This document shows, piece after piece, positions 1 to 4,909 of a DNA stretch of 10,189 nucleotides (the stretch's first letter is position 1; every line of letters begins with the position of its first letter). Source of the DNA: an uncultured Eubacteriales bacterium. GTDB taxonomy: Bacteria > Bacillota > Clostridia > Oscillospirales > Oscillospiraceae. Made by a program: the position numbers and the translations under genes. Below the pieces are notes generated by a model. It worked only from the letters and a program-made list of their open reading frames with translations, did no database searches and had not been told where the DNA came from. The stretch is taken from NCBI GenBank assembly GCA_900546255.1, contig URCB01000062.1, forward strand, positions 1 through 10,189, given 5' to 3'.

Positions 1-10
1 TCTTTCTTCC

Positions 11-160
11 GGCTTTCTCCGGAGAAAGCCGGGCTCCCGCCCGGAGTCGGGCGGGAGCCCACGTCGCAGGTCTGGACCTGCGACGGTCCCAACGGAACCG
101 CCTGCCGACCACAGGCCCCCACCCTCACCAGGAGAATTTCCCCGCCCGCAGGCGGGGAAA
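11..160. other. Gene-free array of five hairpins
   Basis: This stretch carries consecutive inverted repeats and no credible reading frame. They are: 11-30, a loopless perfect 20-bp palindrome; 31-42 with 49-60, a 12-bp perfect stem with a 6-nt loop; 62-72 with 75-85, an 11-bp perfect stem; 100-104 with 112-116, a short 5-bp stem; and 137-146 with 151-160, a 10-bp perfect stem with loop CGCA. The hairpins lie almost end to end and run directly into the dispersed repeat at 172. None is followed by a clear T-run, so this is not simply one terminator. It may be the 3' end of a structured RNA or a cluster of small repeats. The pairing is seen directly; any function is unknown. Confidence 0.6.
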
Positions 161-171
161 GAAAGTGCAAT

Positions 172-248
172 CATGTTTTGACCGGCTTTGCCGGGCAAAA
201 CATACTGCTCAGCCGCCAGTGTGCCCGCAGGGCGCGCGCAGCGGCTGC
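172..248. repeat. Dispersed two-hairpin repeat, copy 1
   Basis: This is the first of two copies of a roughly 77-nt element; the other is at 9439-9514. Hairpin one pairs 173-180 with 196-203, then has an A.G mismatch, then 182-186 with 190-194 around a TTT loop. Hairpin two pairs 210-216 (CAGCCGC) with 241-247 (GCGGCTG), with a GC-rich inner stem capped by GCCC-GCA-GGGC. The copies differ at about ten places, and at least one pair is compensated: T176-A200 here is G9443-C9467 in the other copy. It sits 130 bp upstream of the lipoprotein gene. It could be a REP/MITE-like element or a small structured RNA; no transposase is present. Confidence 0.75.
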
Positions 249-256
249 AATCCCCT

Positions 257-353
257 AATTTTGGGAGGGGTTTATAGCCAAGCAGAACACCCACCGCCCC
301 CGTACACTGCCCTGCCGAACGAAGCGCAAACCCCGCTTGCCCCTCCCAAAATT
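257..353. repeat. 14-bp perfect inverted repeat in the leader of the lipoprotein gene
   Basis: The arm AATTTTGGGAGGGG at 257-270 is the exact reverse complement of CCCCTCCCAAAATT at 340-353, with 69 nt between. The right arm ends 8 nt before the ribosome binding site TAAGGAG at 361-367. If transcribed as leader RNA, the paired arms would form a long-loop stem next to the translation start. They might also be the ends of a small inserted element. I see no convincing -35/-10 pair in 250-377. Confidence 0.5.
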
Positions 354-377
354 CTATCTGTAAGGAGTGGTTTCGCC

Positions 378-1103
378 ATGAAAACACCCCCCCGGGCCCT
401 GGGCCTGGCGCTGGCCTTGTCCCTGGCCCTGCCCCTCACCGGCTGCGGGTCCATGCTGGAGCGCAGTTACGCCTCCGTGACCCCCCATACCCAATTTTAT
501 GACGAGTCCGCCATCACCTCCACCCTGGGGGCGGAGAACTACCAGGGCCTGGTGAGCGCCCTGCTCCACCTGGTGGAGGAGGGGGAGGAGACCGGGGTGA
601 TCCGGCTGTACCAGTACAGCAGCGTCACCGGCTCCGCCGCCAGCGATGTGGACCAGGCCTGCCAGGAGGCCACCCGGGAGGACCCCCTGGGGGCCTACGC
701 CGTGGATTACATCCGCTACGACGTCCAGCAGACCGCGTCCTACTATGAGGTGGACGTCTCCCTCACCTATCGGGTGGCGCCGGAGGAGCTGTCCCAGGTG
801 ATCTCCGTCACCGCCAGCACCGCCGTGGCTGGGGAGCTGCAGGACCTGCTCCCCCACCGGCCCCAGAAGGTGATCTTCCGCATCGGTTACTTCACCGCCG
901 AGGACAGCGCGGAGACCCTCCGCCAGGCGGTGGAGGAGGCCTACGATGCCCAGACCATCTCCCTGCCGCCCCTGGAGGAGATCACCGTGAACCTCTACCC
1001 CGACAGCGGCCAGCAGCGGGTGGCGGAGATCCTCCTCACCTGGGGGGAGGGGACCACCTCCGTTCCGCAAAATTTTTTGGGGACTTTAGAAAATTCCCCT
1101 TGA
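378..1103 (+). CDS. Putative lipoprotein of unknown function
   Basis: The 241-residue protein starts with a lipoprotein signal: KTPPR, a hydrophobic stretch at about residues 7-20, and lipobox LTGC with the modified cysteine at position 23, so it should be anchored on the outer face of the membrane. The mature part is soluble and acidic, with alternating strand-like and helical segments and no motif I recognise. Examples are DYIRYDV near residue 115, then SYYEVDVSLTYR, and NLYPDSGQQRV near the C-terminus. I chose the ATG at 378 because TAAGGAG lies 10 nt upstream and the signal peptide begins there. The frame stays open back to 165, but that part crosses the repeat element and reads as low-quality protein. 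The gene stands alone; its stop codon overlaps the -35 box of the tRNA gene downstream. Export is well supported, the function is not. Confidence 0.75.
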   Translation: MKTPPRALGLALALSLALPLTGCGSMLERSYASVTPHTQFYDESAITSTLGAENYQGLVSALLHLVEEGEETGVIRLYQYSSVTGSAASDVDQACQEATREDPLGAYAVDYIRYDVQQTASYYEVDVSLTYRVAPEELSQVISVTASTAVAGELQDLLPHRPQKVIFRIGYFTAEDSAETLRQAVEEAYDAQTISLPPLEEITVNLYPDSGQQRVAEILLTWGEGTTSVPQNFLGTLENSP

Positions 1104-1128
1104 CACTCCTGCGGCAATGTGATAATAT
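1100..1128 (+). promoter_or_regulatory. Promoter of the tRNA-Gly gene
   Basis: A perfect -35 box TTGACA lies at 1100-1105. The -10 is either GATAAT at 1121-1126, preceded by TGT as in an extended -10, or TAATAT at 1123-1128 with a 17-nt spacer. The tRNA begins at 1142, leaving only a short 5' leader. The -35 box overlaps the TGA stop of the lipoprotein gene. Confidence 0.8.
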
Positions 1129-1141
1129 ATCCCTTGCTGAT

Positions 1142-1217
1142 GCGAGTGTAGCTCATCTGGTAGAGCGCCACCTTGCCAAGGTGGAGGTAGCGAGTTCGAG
1201 CCTCGTCACTCGCTCCA
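1142..1217 (+). tRNA. tRNA-Gly (anticodon GCC)
   Basis: A full cloverleaf can be drawn. The acceptor stem pairs 1142-1148 (GCGAGTG) with 1207-1213 (CACTCGC). The D stem pairs 1151-1154 with 1163-1166. The anticodon stem pairs CCACC at 1168-1172 with GGTGG at 1180-1184 around TTGCCAA, placing anticodon GCC at 1175-1177. The T stem pairs 1190-1194 with 1202-1206, with loop TTCGAGC. Discriminator T1214 and CCA at 1215-1217 are encoded. It reads glycine codons GGC/GGT. The gene is single, with its own promoter and terminator. Confidence 0.97.
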
Positions 1218-1256
1218 AAAAAGAAGGACATCCATTTGGATGTCCTTCTTTTTTGG
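1215..1256 (+). terminator. Intrinsic terminator of the tRNA-Gly gene
   Basis: A perfect 19-bp stem pairs 1215-1233 with 1238-1256 around loop ATTT; the 3' arm contains a run of six T. The stem begins inside the encoded CCA, so the tRNA 3' end must be freed from this hairpin during maturation. Confidence 0.9.
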
Positions 1257-1270
1257 TGACCTGCGGCCTA

Positions 1271-1372
1271 TTGGACATGCTCGGGCGGAGTGAATCCGCC
1301 CTGCGCCAAGGTTTTGGGGCGTTGCCCCAAAACGCTTGTGACGGCGTACCCACGCCGTCCCGCTGACGCGGG
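1271..1372 (+). repeat. Four-hairpin repeat element, copy A
   Basis: This is one of two diverged neighbouring copies of the same structured unit; copy B is at 1509-1611. The order is: linker TTGGACATGCTC (1271-1282); hairpin 1, 1283-1289 with 1295-1301, loop GTGAA; linker TGCGCC; hairpin 2, 1311-1320 with 1324-1333, loop GTT; hairpin 3, 1341-1347 with 1352-1358, loop ACCC; hairpin 4, 1359-1363 with 1368-1372, loop TGAC. Linkers and the GTGAA loop match copy B, whereas the stems differ in sequence but still pair. Copy A lacks a T-run after hairpin 4. It lies just behind the tRNA terminator. No protein is credible here. Strand is assigned by analogy with copy B. Confidence 0.75.
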
Positions 1373-1393
1373 TCCCTGGCGATGCGTGGGTAA

Positions 1394-1416
1394 GGCTCGA
1401 ACTCGCTGCCTCCACC
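1394..1416 (-). pseudogene. Inverted fragment of tRNA-Gly
   Basis: The 23 nt at 1394-1416 are the reverse complement of tRNA positions 1180-1202 with one mismatch (22 of 23). They cover the 3' anticodon stem, the variable region, the 5' T stem and most of the T loop. The similarity stops there: acceptor, D arm and the anticodon itself are absent, so it cannot be a working tRNA. It may be a relic of a lost tRNA gene or of recombination at the tRNA locus. Because it is inverted it is not a simple attL/attR duplication. Confidence 0.7.
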
Positions 1417-1417
1417 C

Positions 1418-1446
1418 AAATCCGCGGTGTAGCCGCGGATTTTTCA
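1418..1446 (+). terminator. Terminator-like hairpin between the two repeat copies
   Basis: Arms AAATCCGCGG (1418-1427) and CCGCGGATTT (1433-1442) pair perfectly over 10 bp, with loop TGTAG and further T residues up to 1445. This would end any plus-strand transcript running through copy A. What is transcribed here is not known. Confidence 0.55.
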
Positions 1447-1465
1447 ATCCAGGAGGTAGGGGGTC

Positions 1466-1490
1466 CCCAGGAAAGCGCAGCTTTCCTGGG
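1466..1490. other. Perfect hairpin upstream of repeat copy B
   Basis: CCCAGGAAAGC at 1466-1476 pairs perfectly with 1480-1490 (11 bp, loop GCA). It has no counterpart before copy A. It may be part of the same transcript as copy B. Confidence 0.5.
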
Positions 1491-1508
1491 CCGTGGGGGC
1501 GAGGGGGA

Positions 1509-1611
1509 TTGGACCTGCTCGGGGCAAGTGAATTGCCCCTGCGCCGAGGGTTTGGGCGCTGCCCAAAACCCTCGGGACGGCGTCCCCGACGCCGCCGGCC
1601 CGGTGGGCCGG
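1509..1611 (+). repeat. Four-hairpin repeat element, copy B
   Basis: This copy has the same order of parts as copy A: linker TTGGACCTGCTC (1509-1520); hairpin 1, GGGGCAA 1521-1527 with 1533-1539, again with loop GTGAA; linker TGCGCC (1540-1545); hairpin 2, 1546-1557 with 1561-1573 around GCT, with one bulged base; hairpin 3, 1578-1584 with 1588-1594, loop CCC; hairpin 4, CCGGCCC 1595-1601 with 1605-1611, loop GGT. Hairpin 4 is followed by seven T, so this copy ends as an intrinsic terminator on the plus strand. That makes a small structured RNA of about 110-150 nt a reasonable hypothesis. I find no clear promoter directly upstream. Confidence 0.75.
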
Positions 1612-1618
1612 TTTTTTT
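1595..1618 (+). terminator. Intrinsic terminator ending repeat copy B
   Basis: A 7-bp all-GC stem (1595-1601 with 1605-1611) with loop GGT is followed by T7 at 1612-1618. It is well formed on the plus strand only. No plus-strand protein gene precedes it, so it would terminate either a non-coding RNA or read-through from the tRNA region. It faces the 3' end of the minus-strand dehydrogenase gene. Confidence 0.8.
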
Positions 1619-1654
1619 ATGGATCTTCCTGCCGTGGCTGGAACCTACGGCTTG

Positions 1655-2419
1655 TTATGGAGTAGGCAGATGCCCTTGGTACCGCGCCGTCAGTTTGGCC
1701 AGGAGGCTGCCCATGGGGAGGGGGAAGGCGTAGCAGAGCAGGGTCTGCACCTTCTGGAGAAGGCTGTGGCACAGGAGGAACCGGGGGGAGAAGAGCCGCC
1801 GGGCCAGGCCCTGGCCCACGGTCTCCGGGTCGGCCATCATCTCCGGGGGGACGGGGAGGGGGGCAGAGGACTGGGTCCGGGTGAGGGGCGGGTGGATCAG
1901 GTGGAAGGTCACCCCGTCCCCGGCGTACTCCAGGTTCAGGCACTTGGCCAGGGCCTCCAGGGCCCCCTTGGTGGAGGCGTAGGCGGACAGCCCGGGGAAC
2001 CCCGTGATCCCCACCCCGGAGCTGGTGAAGATCACCCGGCCCCGGCCCTGGGCTCGGAGGGCGGGCCCCACGCACCGTACCAGCTGGAGGGCCCCGTAGT
2101 AGTTGGTGGCAAAGGCCGCCTGGACCTGGCCCAGGTCCAGGTCCTCCACGCCCCCGAAGGGGCAGCAGCAGGCGTTGTGGATGACCACCTCCGGGGTGCC
2201 CTGCCAGGCCTGGGCGGCAGCCACCGCCGCCTGGAGGGCCTCCTCCTGGCGGACGTCCACGGGGTAGTAGGCCAGCTGGGCGGGGAAGGTGTTCTGGAGG
2301 GCGGCCAGGTGGTGGGTCTCCCAGTCCAGCACCGCCACCTGGTGGCCCTGGCGGAGGAGGGCGGCCGTCAGGTGGTACCCGATGCCCTGGTTGGCCCCGG
2401 TGATCAGGATGGCTGCCAT
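1655..2419 (-). CDS. Short-chain dehydrogenase/reductase (SDR)
   Basis: The 254-residue protein has the classical SDR plan. The nucleotide motif TGANQGIG is at 7-14 and Asp32 follows the second strand, which in this family usually favours NAD(H) over NADP(H). Asp55 lies in the PVD segment. HNAC at 81-84 replaces the usual NNAG, Asn106 is present, the catalytic serine is in TSSG (Ser134), and the YASTK motif gives Tyr147 and Lys151. It should be a cytosolic oxidoreductase; the substrate cannot be read from the sequence. The C-terminal 40 residues are hydrophobic and may form a substrate or dimer surface. The start at 2419 overlaps the regulator gene by 16 nt, with a GGAAAGGGGG-like ribosome site, so the two are translationally coupled and probably co-regulated. 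A longer in-frame start at 2521 would precede the Rossmann motif with proline/glycine-rich junk and was not used. Confidence 0.9.
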   Translation of the reverse strand: MAAILITGANQGIGYHLTAALLRQGHQVAVLDWETHHLAALQNTFPAQLAYYPVDVRQEEALQAAVAAAQAWQGTPEVVIHNACCCPFGGVEDLDLGQVQAAFATNYYGALQLVRCVGPALRAQGRGRVIFTSSGVGITGFPGLSAYASTKGALEALAKCLNLEYAGDGVTFHLIHPPLTRTQSSAPLPVPPEMMADPETVGQGLARRLFSPRFLLCHSLLQKVQTLLCYAFPLPMGSLLAKLTARYQGHLPTP

Positions 2420-3030
2420 GCGTCCGTCCCCCTTTCCTGGAAAAACCGCTGGACGTGGCGGTAGGCGGCCTGGCGGAAGGCCGCCTTTCCCGCCTCCGAC
2501 AGGGGGCCCTGGAACAGCCACCGCTGGGCAAAGAGATGGATGGGGCCGTAGAAGGCCACCGCCAGGTCCTCCCCGGTGGCGGGGTGGAGCAGGCCCAGGT
2601 CCACCAGGGCGGTGAACATCCGGCCCTGGAAGGCCAGGGGGACCCGGAACATCCAGCGCTCATAGATCTCCCCCAGGTCGGGGTTGTGGAACTGCTCCAT
2701 CTGGAGCAGCCGGAGGACCTGGTTGCAGAAGGGGTCCATGAGGTACCCCTCAAAGAAGGCCTGGCAGACCATCCGGTAGGAGACCTGCCCCCAGGGACCC
2801 TGCTGGTCCCCCAGGGCCTGCTCCAGCTGGGCCATGCCCTCCGCGGCCCGGTTCTCAAAGTGGGAGAGCAGGGTGGTGAGGATGGCCTGCTTGCTGGGGA
2901 AGTGGTAGTACAGGGAGCTCTCCTTGATCCCCACCTGCTTGCAGATGTCCCGGACGGACACCCCGTCGTACCCCCGCTGGGCGAACAGGGCCAGGGCGGT
3001 GGCGGTGATTTTCTCCTTGGTGGATGCCAT
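2404..3030 (-). CDS. TetR/AcrR-family transcriptional regulator
   Basis: The 208-residue protein has the TetR N-terminal DNA-binding domain at about residues 5-52. Typical landmarks are ALALFAQRGYDGVSV, then RDICKQVGIKESSLYYHFPSK, where SLYYHF marks the recognition helix and its end. The remainder is an all-helical ligand-binding and dimerisation domain of normal size, without a recognisable ligand signature. The gene is the first of a two-gene operon with the dehydrogenase, and its promoter spacer is filled by a palindrome that it most likely binds itself. Such local TetR proteins usually respond to a substrate or product of the neighbouring enzyme; that part is inference. Confidence 0.92.
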   Translation of the reverse strand: MASTKEKITATALALFAQRGYDGVSVRDICKQVGIKESSLYYHFPSKQAILTTLLSHFENRAAEGMAQLEQALGDQQGPWGQVSYRMVCQAFFEGYLMDPFCNQVLRLLQMEQFHNPDLGEIYERWMFRVPLAFQGRMFTALVDLGLLHPATGEDLAVAFYGPIHLFAQRWLFQGPLSEAGKAAFRQAAYRHVQRFFQERGTDAWQPS

Positions 3031-3062
3031 GGCATCCCCTCCTCTCGCTGTGGTTTGGGTCT

Positions 3063-3091
3063 ATTATACCTAACAACTGTTAGGTTTGCAA
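3063..3091 (-). promoter_or_regulatory. Promoter with TetR-type operator
   Basis: On the minus strand, -35 TTGCAA (3086-3091), a 17-nt spacer and a perfect -10 TATAAT (3063-3068) can be read. The palindrome ACCTAACA-AC-TGTTAGGT at 3068-3085 exactly fills the spacer (8-bp arms, 2-nt centre). A dimeric repressor bound there would block RNA polymerase directly. This is the typical arrangement for an autoregulated TetR gene. Confidence 0.85.
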
Positions 3092-3123
3092 GAGGAGGGG
3101 CCCCTTTTTTCCCGGGGAGGTTG

Positions 3124-3585
3124 TCAGGGGCCCTGGAGGCGCTCCGGCGGGGCCCCCAGGAGGAGGAGGGTTCCCGCCCAGGCCAGCAGGGCCAGGGGGT
3201 CGGCCCGGCCCTGGGGGGCCAGGGGGATCTCCTGGGGCTCCCGGCACACGCCCCCCAGGGTGACCAGCTCCCGCTGGAGGGCCAGGCACAGGGTGTCCTG
3301 GGCCAGGCTGGAGAAGGTGAGGGTGTCCCGGCGGGTCAGGCCGTAGCTCACCACCCAGGCCGCCGGGATCCCCCCGGCCAGGGGGGCCAGGTGCCCCGGC
3401 AGCAGCAGGGCCCGGCACGGGGCCGGGTTTGGGGGGAGGGCGGCCAAGTCCGGGGCGGCCACCACCAGGTCCGCCCGCTGTGCCCCCGGTCCCAGGCGGA
3501 GGCACCCCCCTGCCTCCCCCGGCAGACGGGCCTGGAGGAAGCGGGCAAACCCCGCCCCCTGGGCCCAAAGTTCCACGGTATACAA
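3124..3585 (-). CDS. Conserved-looking hypothetical protein
   Basis: The gene codes for 153 residues rich in Ala, Leu, Gly and Pro. I do not recognise the family. The middle has a distinctive segment, AAWVVSYGLTRRDTLTFSSL, followed by CLALQRELVTLGG; the C-terminus has a hydrophobic stretch, LALLAWAGTLLLL, that is short for a membrane helix. The start is a TTG at 3585, supported by GGGAGGG seven or eight nt upstream; an in-frame GTG at 3576 lies too far from that site. Codon use is normal for the window's housekeeping genes and this frame reads better than the overlapping frames. It is separated from the TetR gene by that gene's own promoter, so it is not in the same operon. No clear promoter or terminator is visible. 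Confidence 0.65.
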   Translation of the reverse strand: MYTVELWAQGAGFARFLQARLPGEAGGCLRLGPGAQRADLVVAAPDLAALPPNPAPCRALLLPGHLAPLAGGIPAAWVVSYGLTRRDTLTFSSLAQDTLCLALQRELVTLGGVCREPQEIPLAPQGRADPLALLAWAGTLLLLGAPPERLQGP

Positions 3586-3711
3586 TCCGATCCCTCCCTT
3601 TTTGTCCCCTTAGTATGGGGGGATGGGGGGAGATTTATGCGCTTTCCCCGCCTTCCCCTGGGAAAGGGGGAGAAAACCGGGGAAAAAAGCCGCCCTGGGG
3701 TGAAATTTTGC

Positions 3712-3740
3712 TTTTCAACTTCCCCTCCGTGTGGTATACT
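3712..3740 (+). promoter_or_regulatory. Candidate promoter of the crotonase gene
   Basis: TTTTCA at 3712-3717, a 17-nt spacer and TATACT at 3735-3740 preceded by TGG form an extended -10 promoter with a weak -35. The predicted leader is about 70 nt. The 110 bp upstream, to 3586, are G-run and C-run rich, without any further clear signal. Confidence 0.6.
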
Positions 3741-3816
3741 CTAAACTGTATTCGAATGGGTTGGCCTCTGGGCTGCCCGCACCTGTATTTGTATGTGAAA
3801 AAAGGAGCGATTTACC

Positions 3817-4593
3817 ATGGAACTGGAAACCGTACTGTACCGCGTTGAGGGGAATGTCGGCATCGTCAGCCTCAACCGCACCAAGGCACTCAACGCCATG
3901 AACAAGCAGATCTTCGTGGATCTCACCACCGCCTTCGACGCCGCCGAGAAGGACGACAATGTCCGCTGCGTGGTGGTCAACGCCGAGGGCCGCGCCTTCT
4001 GCGCCGGCGGCGACATCCCCGAGATGAAGGGCCTGGACAACCCCGAGGCTGTCTTCGACTTCTACAACGTGGCTGGCATCTTCATGAAGAAGATGATCAA
4101 CTTCGTCAAGCCCACCATCACCGTGGCCCATGGCGCCATCGCTGGTGCCGGCACCTCCCTGCTGCTGGCCGGCGACATCGCCCTGGTCTCTGACGACGCT
4201 ATGTTCATGGTGGCCTTCGGCGCCGTGGGCCTGATCCCCGACTGCGCCGGCCACTGGCTGCTGCCCCGGGCTTGCGGCCTGAACATGGCCAAGGAGCTCA
4301 TGATGACCCAGCGCGCTGTGAAGGCTCCCGAGATGAAGGAGCTGGGCCTGTGCAACCACGTCTATCCCAAGGATCAGCTGATGGACGAGGCCATGAAGCT
4401 GGCCAACAAGATCGCCAAGGGCCCCCTGAACTGCTACAGCAGCTCCAAGCTCATCATGAACAAGTCCTTCGAGACCAACCTGGACGACCTGCTCCAGGAG
4501 GAGACCGAGGCCCAGGCCGCTGCCCGCCTCCACGCCAACGGCGACGAGGGTCTGGCTGCTTTCCTGGAGAAGAGAAAGGCCAACTTCCAGTAA
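3817..4593 (+). CDS. Crotonase-family protein, probably enoyl-CoA isomerase type
   Basis: The 258-residue protein spans the whole enoyl-CoA hydratase/isomerase fold. The first oxyanion-hole segment is AFCAGGDI at 60-67, the second is GAIAGAGTSLLL at 106-117, and the region that positions the acyl chain ends in GLIPDCAGHWLLPR at 138-151. Of the two hydratase glutamates, the first position is Ser (GAGTS) and the second is non-acidic. Asp142 sits in a G-L-I-P-D motif like the catalytic Asp of PaaG-type isomerases. I therefore favour double-bond isomerisation or a related reaction over simple hydration. AAAGGAG at 3801-3807 sets the start. The gene is monocistronic with its own promoter and terminator. 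The even, G/C-ending codon choice suggests good expression. The exact acyl-CoA substrate is unknown. Confidence 0.88.
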   Translation: MELETVLYRVEGNVGIVSLNRTKALNAMNKQIFVDLTTAFDAAEKDDNVRCVVVNAEGRAFCAGGDIPEMKGLDNPEAVFDFYNVAGIFMKKMINFVKPTITVAHGAIAGAGTSLLLAGDIALVSDDAMFMVAFGAVGLIPDCAGHWLLPRACGLNMAKELMMTQRAVKAPEMKELGLCNHVYPKDQLMDEAMKLANKIAKGPLNCYSSSKLIMNKSFETNLDDLLQEETEAQAAARLHANGDEGLAAFLEKRKANFQ

Positions 4594-4634
4594 GAAAGGC
4601 GCCCCCTTTCCCTGGACTTGCCCAGCAAGGATCC

Positions 4635-4670
4635 ATCCGCCCTCCGGCACCGCCGGGGGGCGGATTCTTT
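4635..4670 (+). terminator. Terminator of the crotonase gene
   Basis: 4635-4648 pairs with 4652-4665 over 14 bp, with one T.G wobble and loop ACC, followed by TCTTT. The rest of the 316-nt gap up to 4910 holds an AT-rich stretch (4680-4800) with no gene and then the promoter of the transporter operon. Confidence 0.85.
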
Positions 4671-4799
4671 CTGCCCCAAGGAATATGCATTATTCAATCG
4701 AAATGAATGCTTTGGGGGCGGAAAAGGAGGAAAAACCCAGAATTCTGCCGGGTTTTCTCGGGCATTTAAAAGTTTTTCCTGGCTTTTTCTAAAAAAGGG

Positions 4800-4834
4800 C
4801 TTGCATCTGTTGTGAATATTGTGTATAATGCAAG
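4800..4834 (+). promoter_or_regulatory. Strong promoter of the amino-acid ABC transporter operon, framed by an inverted repeat
   Basis: TTGCAT (4801-4806), exactly 17 nt, and TATAAT (4824-4829) form a near-consensus sigma-A promoter. CTTGCAT at 4800-4806 and ATGCAAG at 4828-4834 are perfect 7-bp inverted arms. They cover the -35 box and the bases just past the -10, with centres 28 bp apart. This could be a repressor site, though the arms partly consist of promoter bases. The leader runs for about 75 nt to the start at 4910. I see no T-box or other known riboswitch. Confidence 0.85.
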
Positions 4835-4909
4835 TCGTTCTCACCGGACGGGCCCCAGGGGCCTGGGTGGGGGCACGAAGAAGTTAAAATGAAAAGAGGT
4901 TGCATCCAC

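Noticed and set aside
1..353. CRISPR array
   Set aside because: The repeats are different hairpins, not identical units with regular spacers, and no cas genes are nearby.
165..377. Upstream in-frame extension of the lipoprotein gene
   Set aside because: It crosses the dispersed repeat and the inverted repeat, has no ribosome site, and would bury the lipoprotein signal peptide.
1153..1419. Minus-strand open frame containing RVTRLELATSTLARW
   Set aside because: This is the well-known false peptide produced by reading across a tRNA gene on its opposite strand.
1394..1442. A second tRNA gene on the minus strand
   Set aside because: Only the T-arm side matches; no acceptor stem, D arm or anticodon can be assembled.
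1290..1733. Plus-strand open frame across both four-hairpin copies
   Set aside because: Arg/Pro/Gly-rich translation with no ribosome site; the DNA is explained by hairpins and a terminator.
1617..3035. Long minus-strand open frame of 472 codons over the TetR/SDR genes
   Set aside because: Pro/Ser/Arg-rich shadow frame in GC-rich DNA; the two overlapping genes in other frames have clear family motifs.
3022..3037. 16-bp palindrome over the TetR start codon
   Set aside because: GGATGCCATGGCATCC is perfect but includes coding and start-codon sequence; the spacer palindrome at 3068-3085 is a far better operator, so no role is claimed.
3612..3680. G-run cluster as a G-quadruplex upstream of the crotonase gene
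   Set aside because: The runs are unevenly spaced and such runs are common in GC-rich gaps here; there is no supporting signal.
2455..3744. Long plus-strand open frame opposite TetR and the hypothetical gene
   Set aside because: Gly/Gln/Val-rich shadow with no domain and no start signal; it also runs through the TetR promoter.
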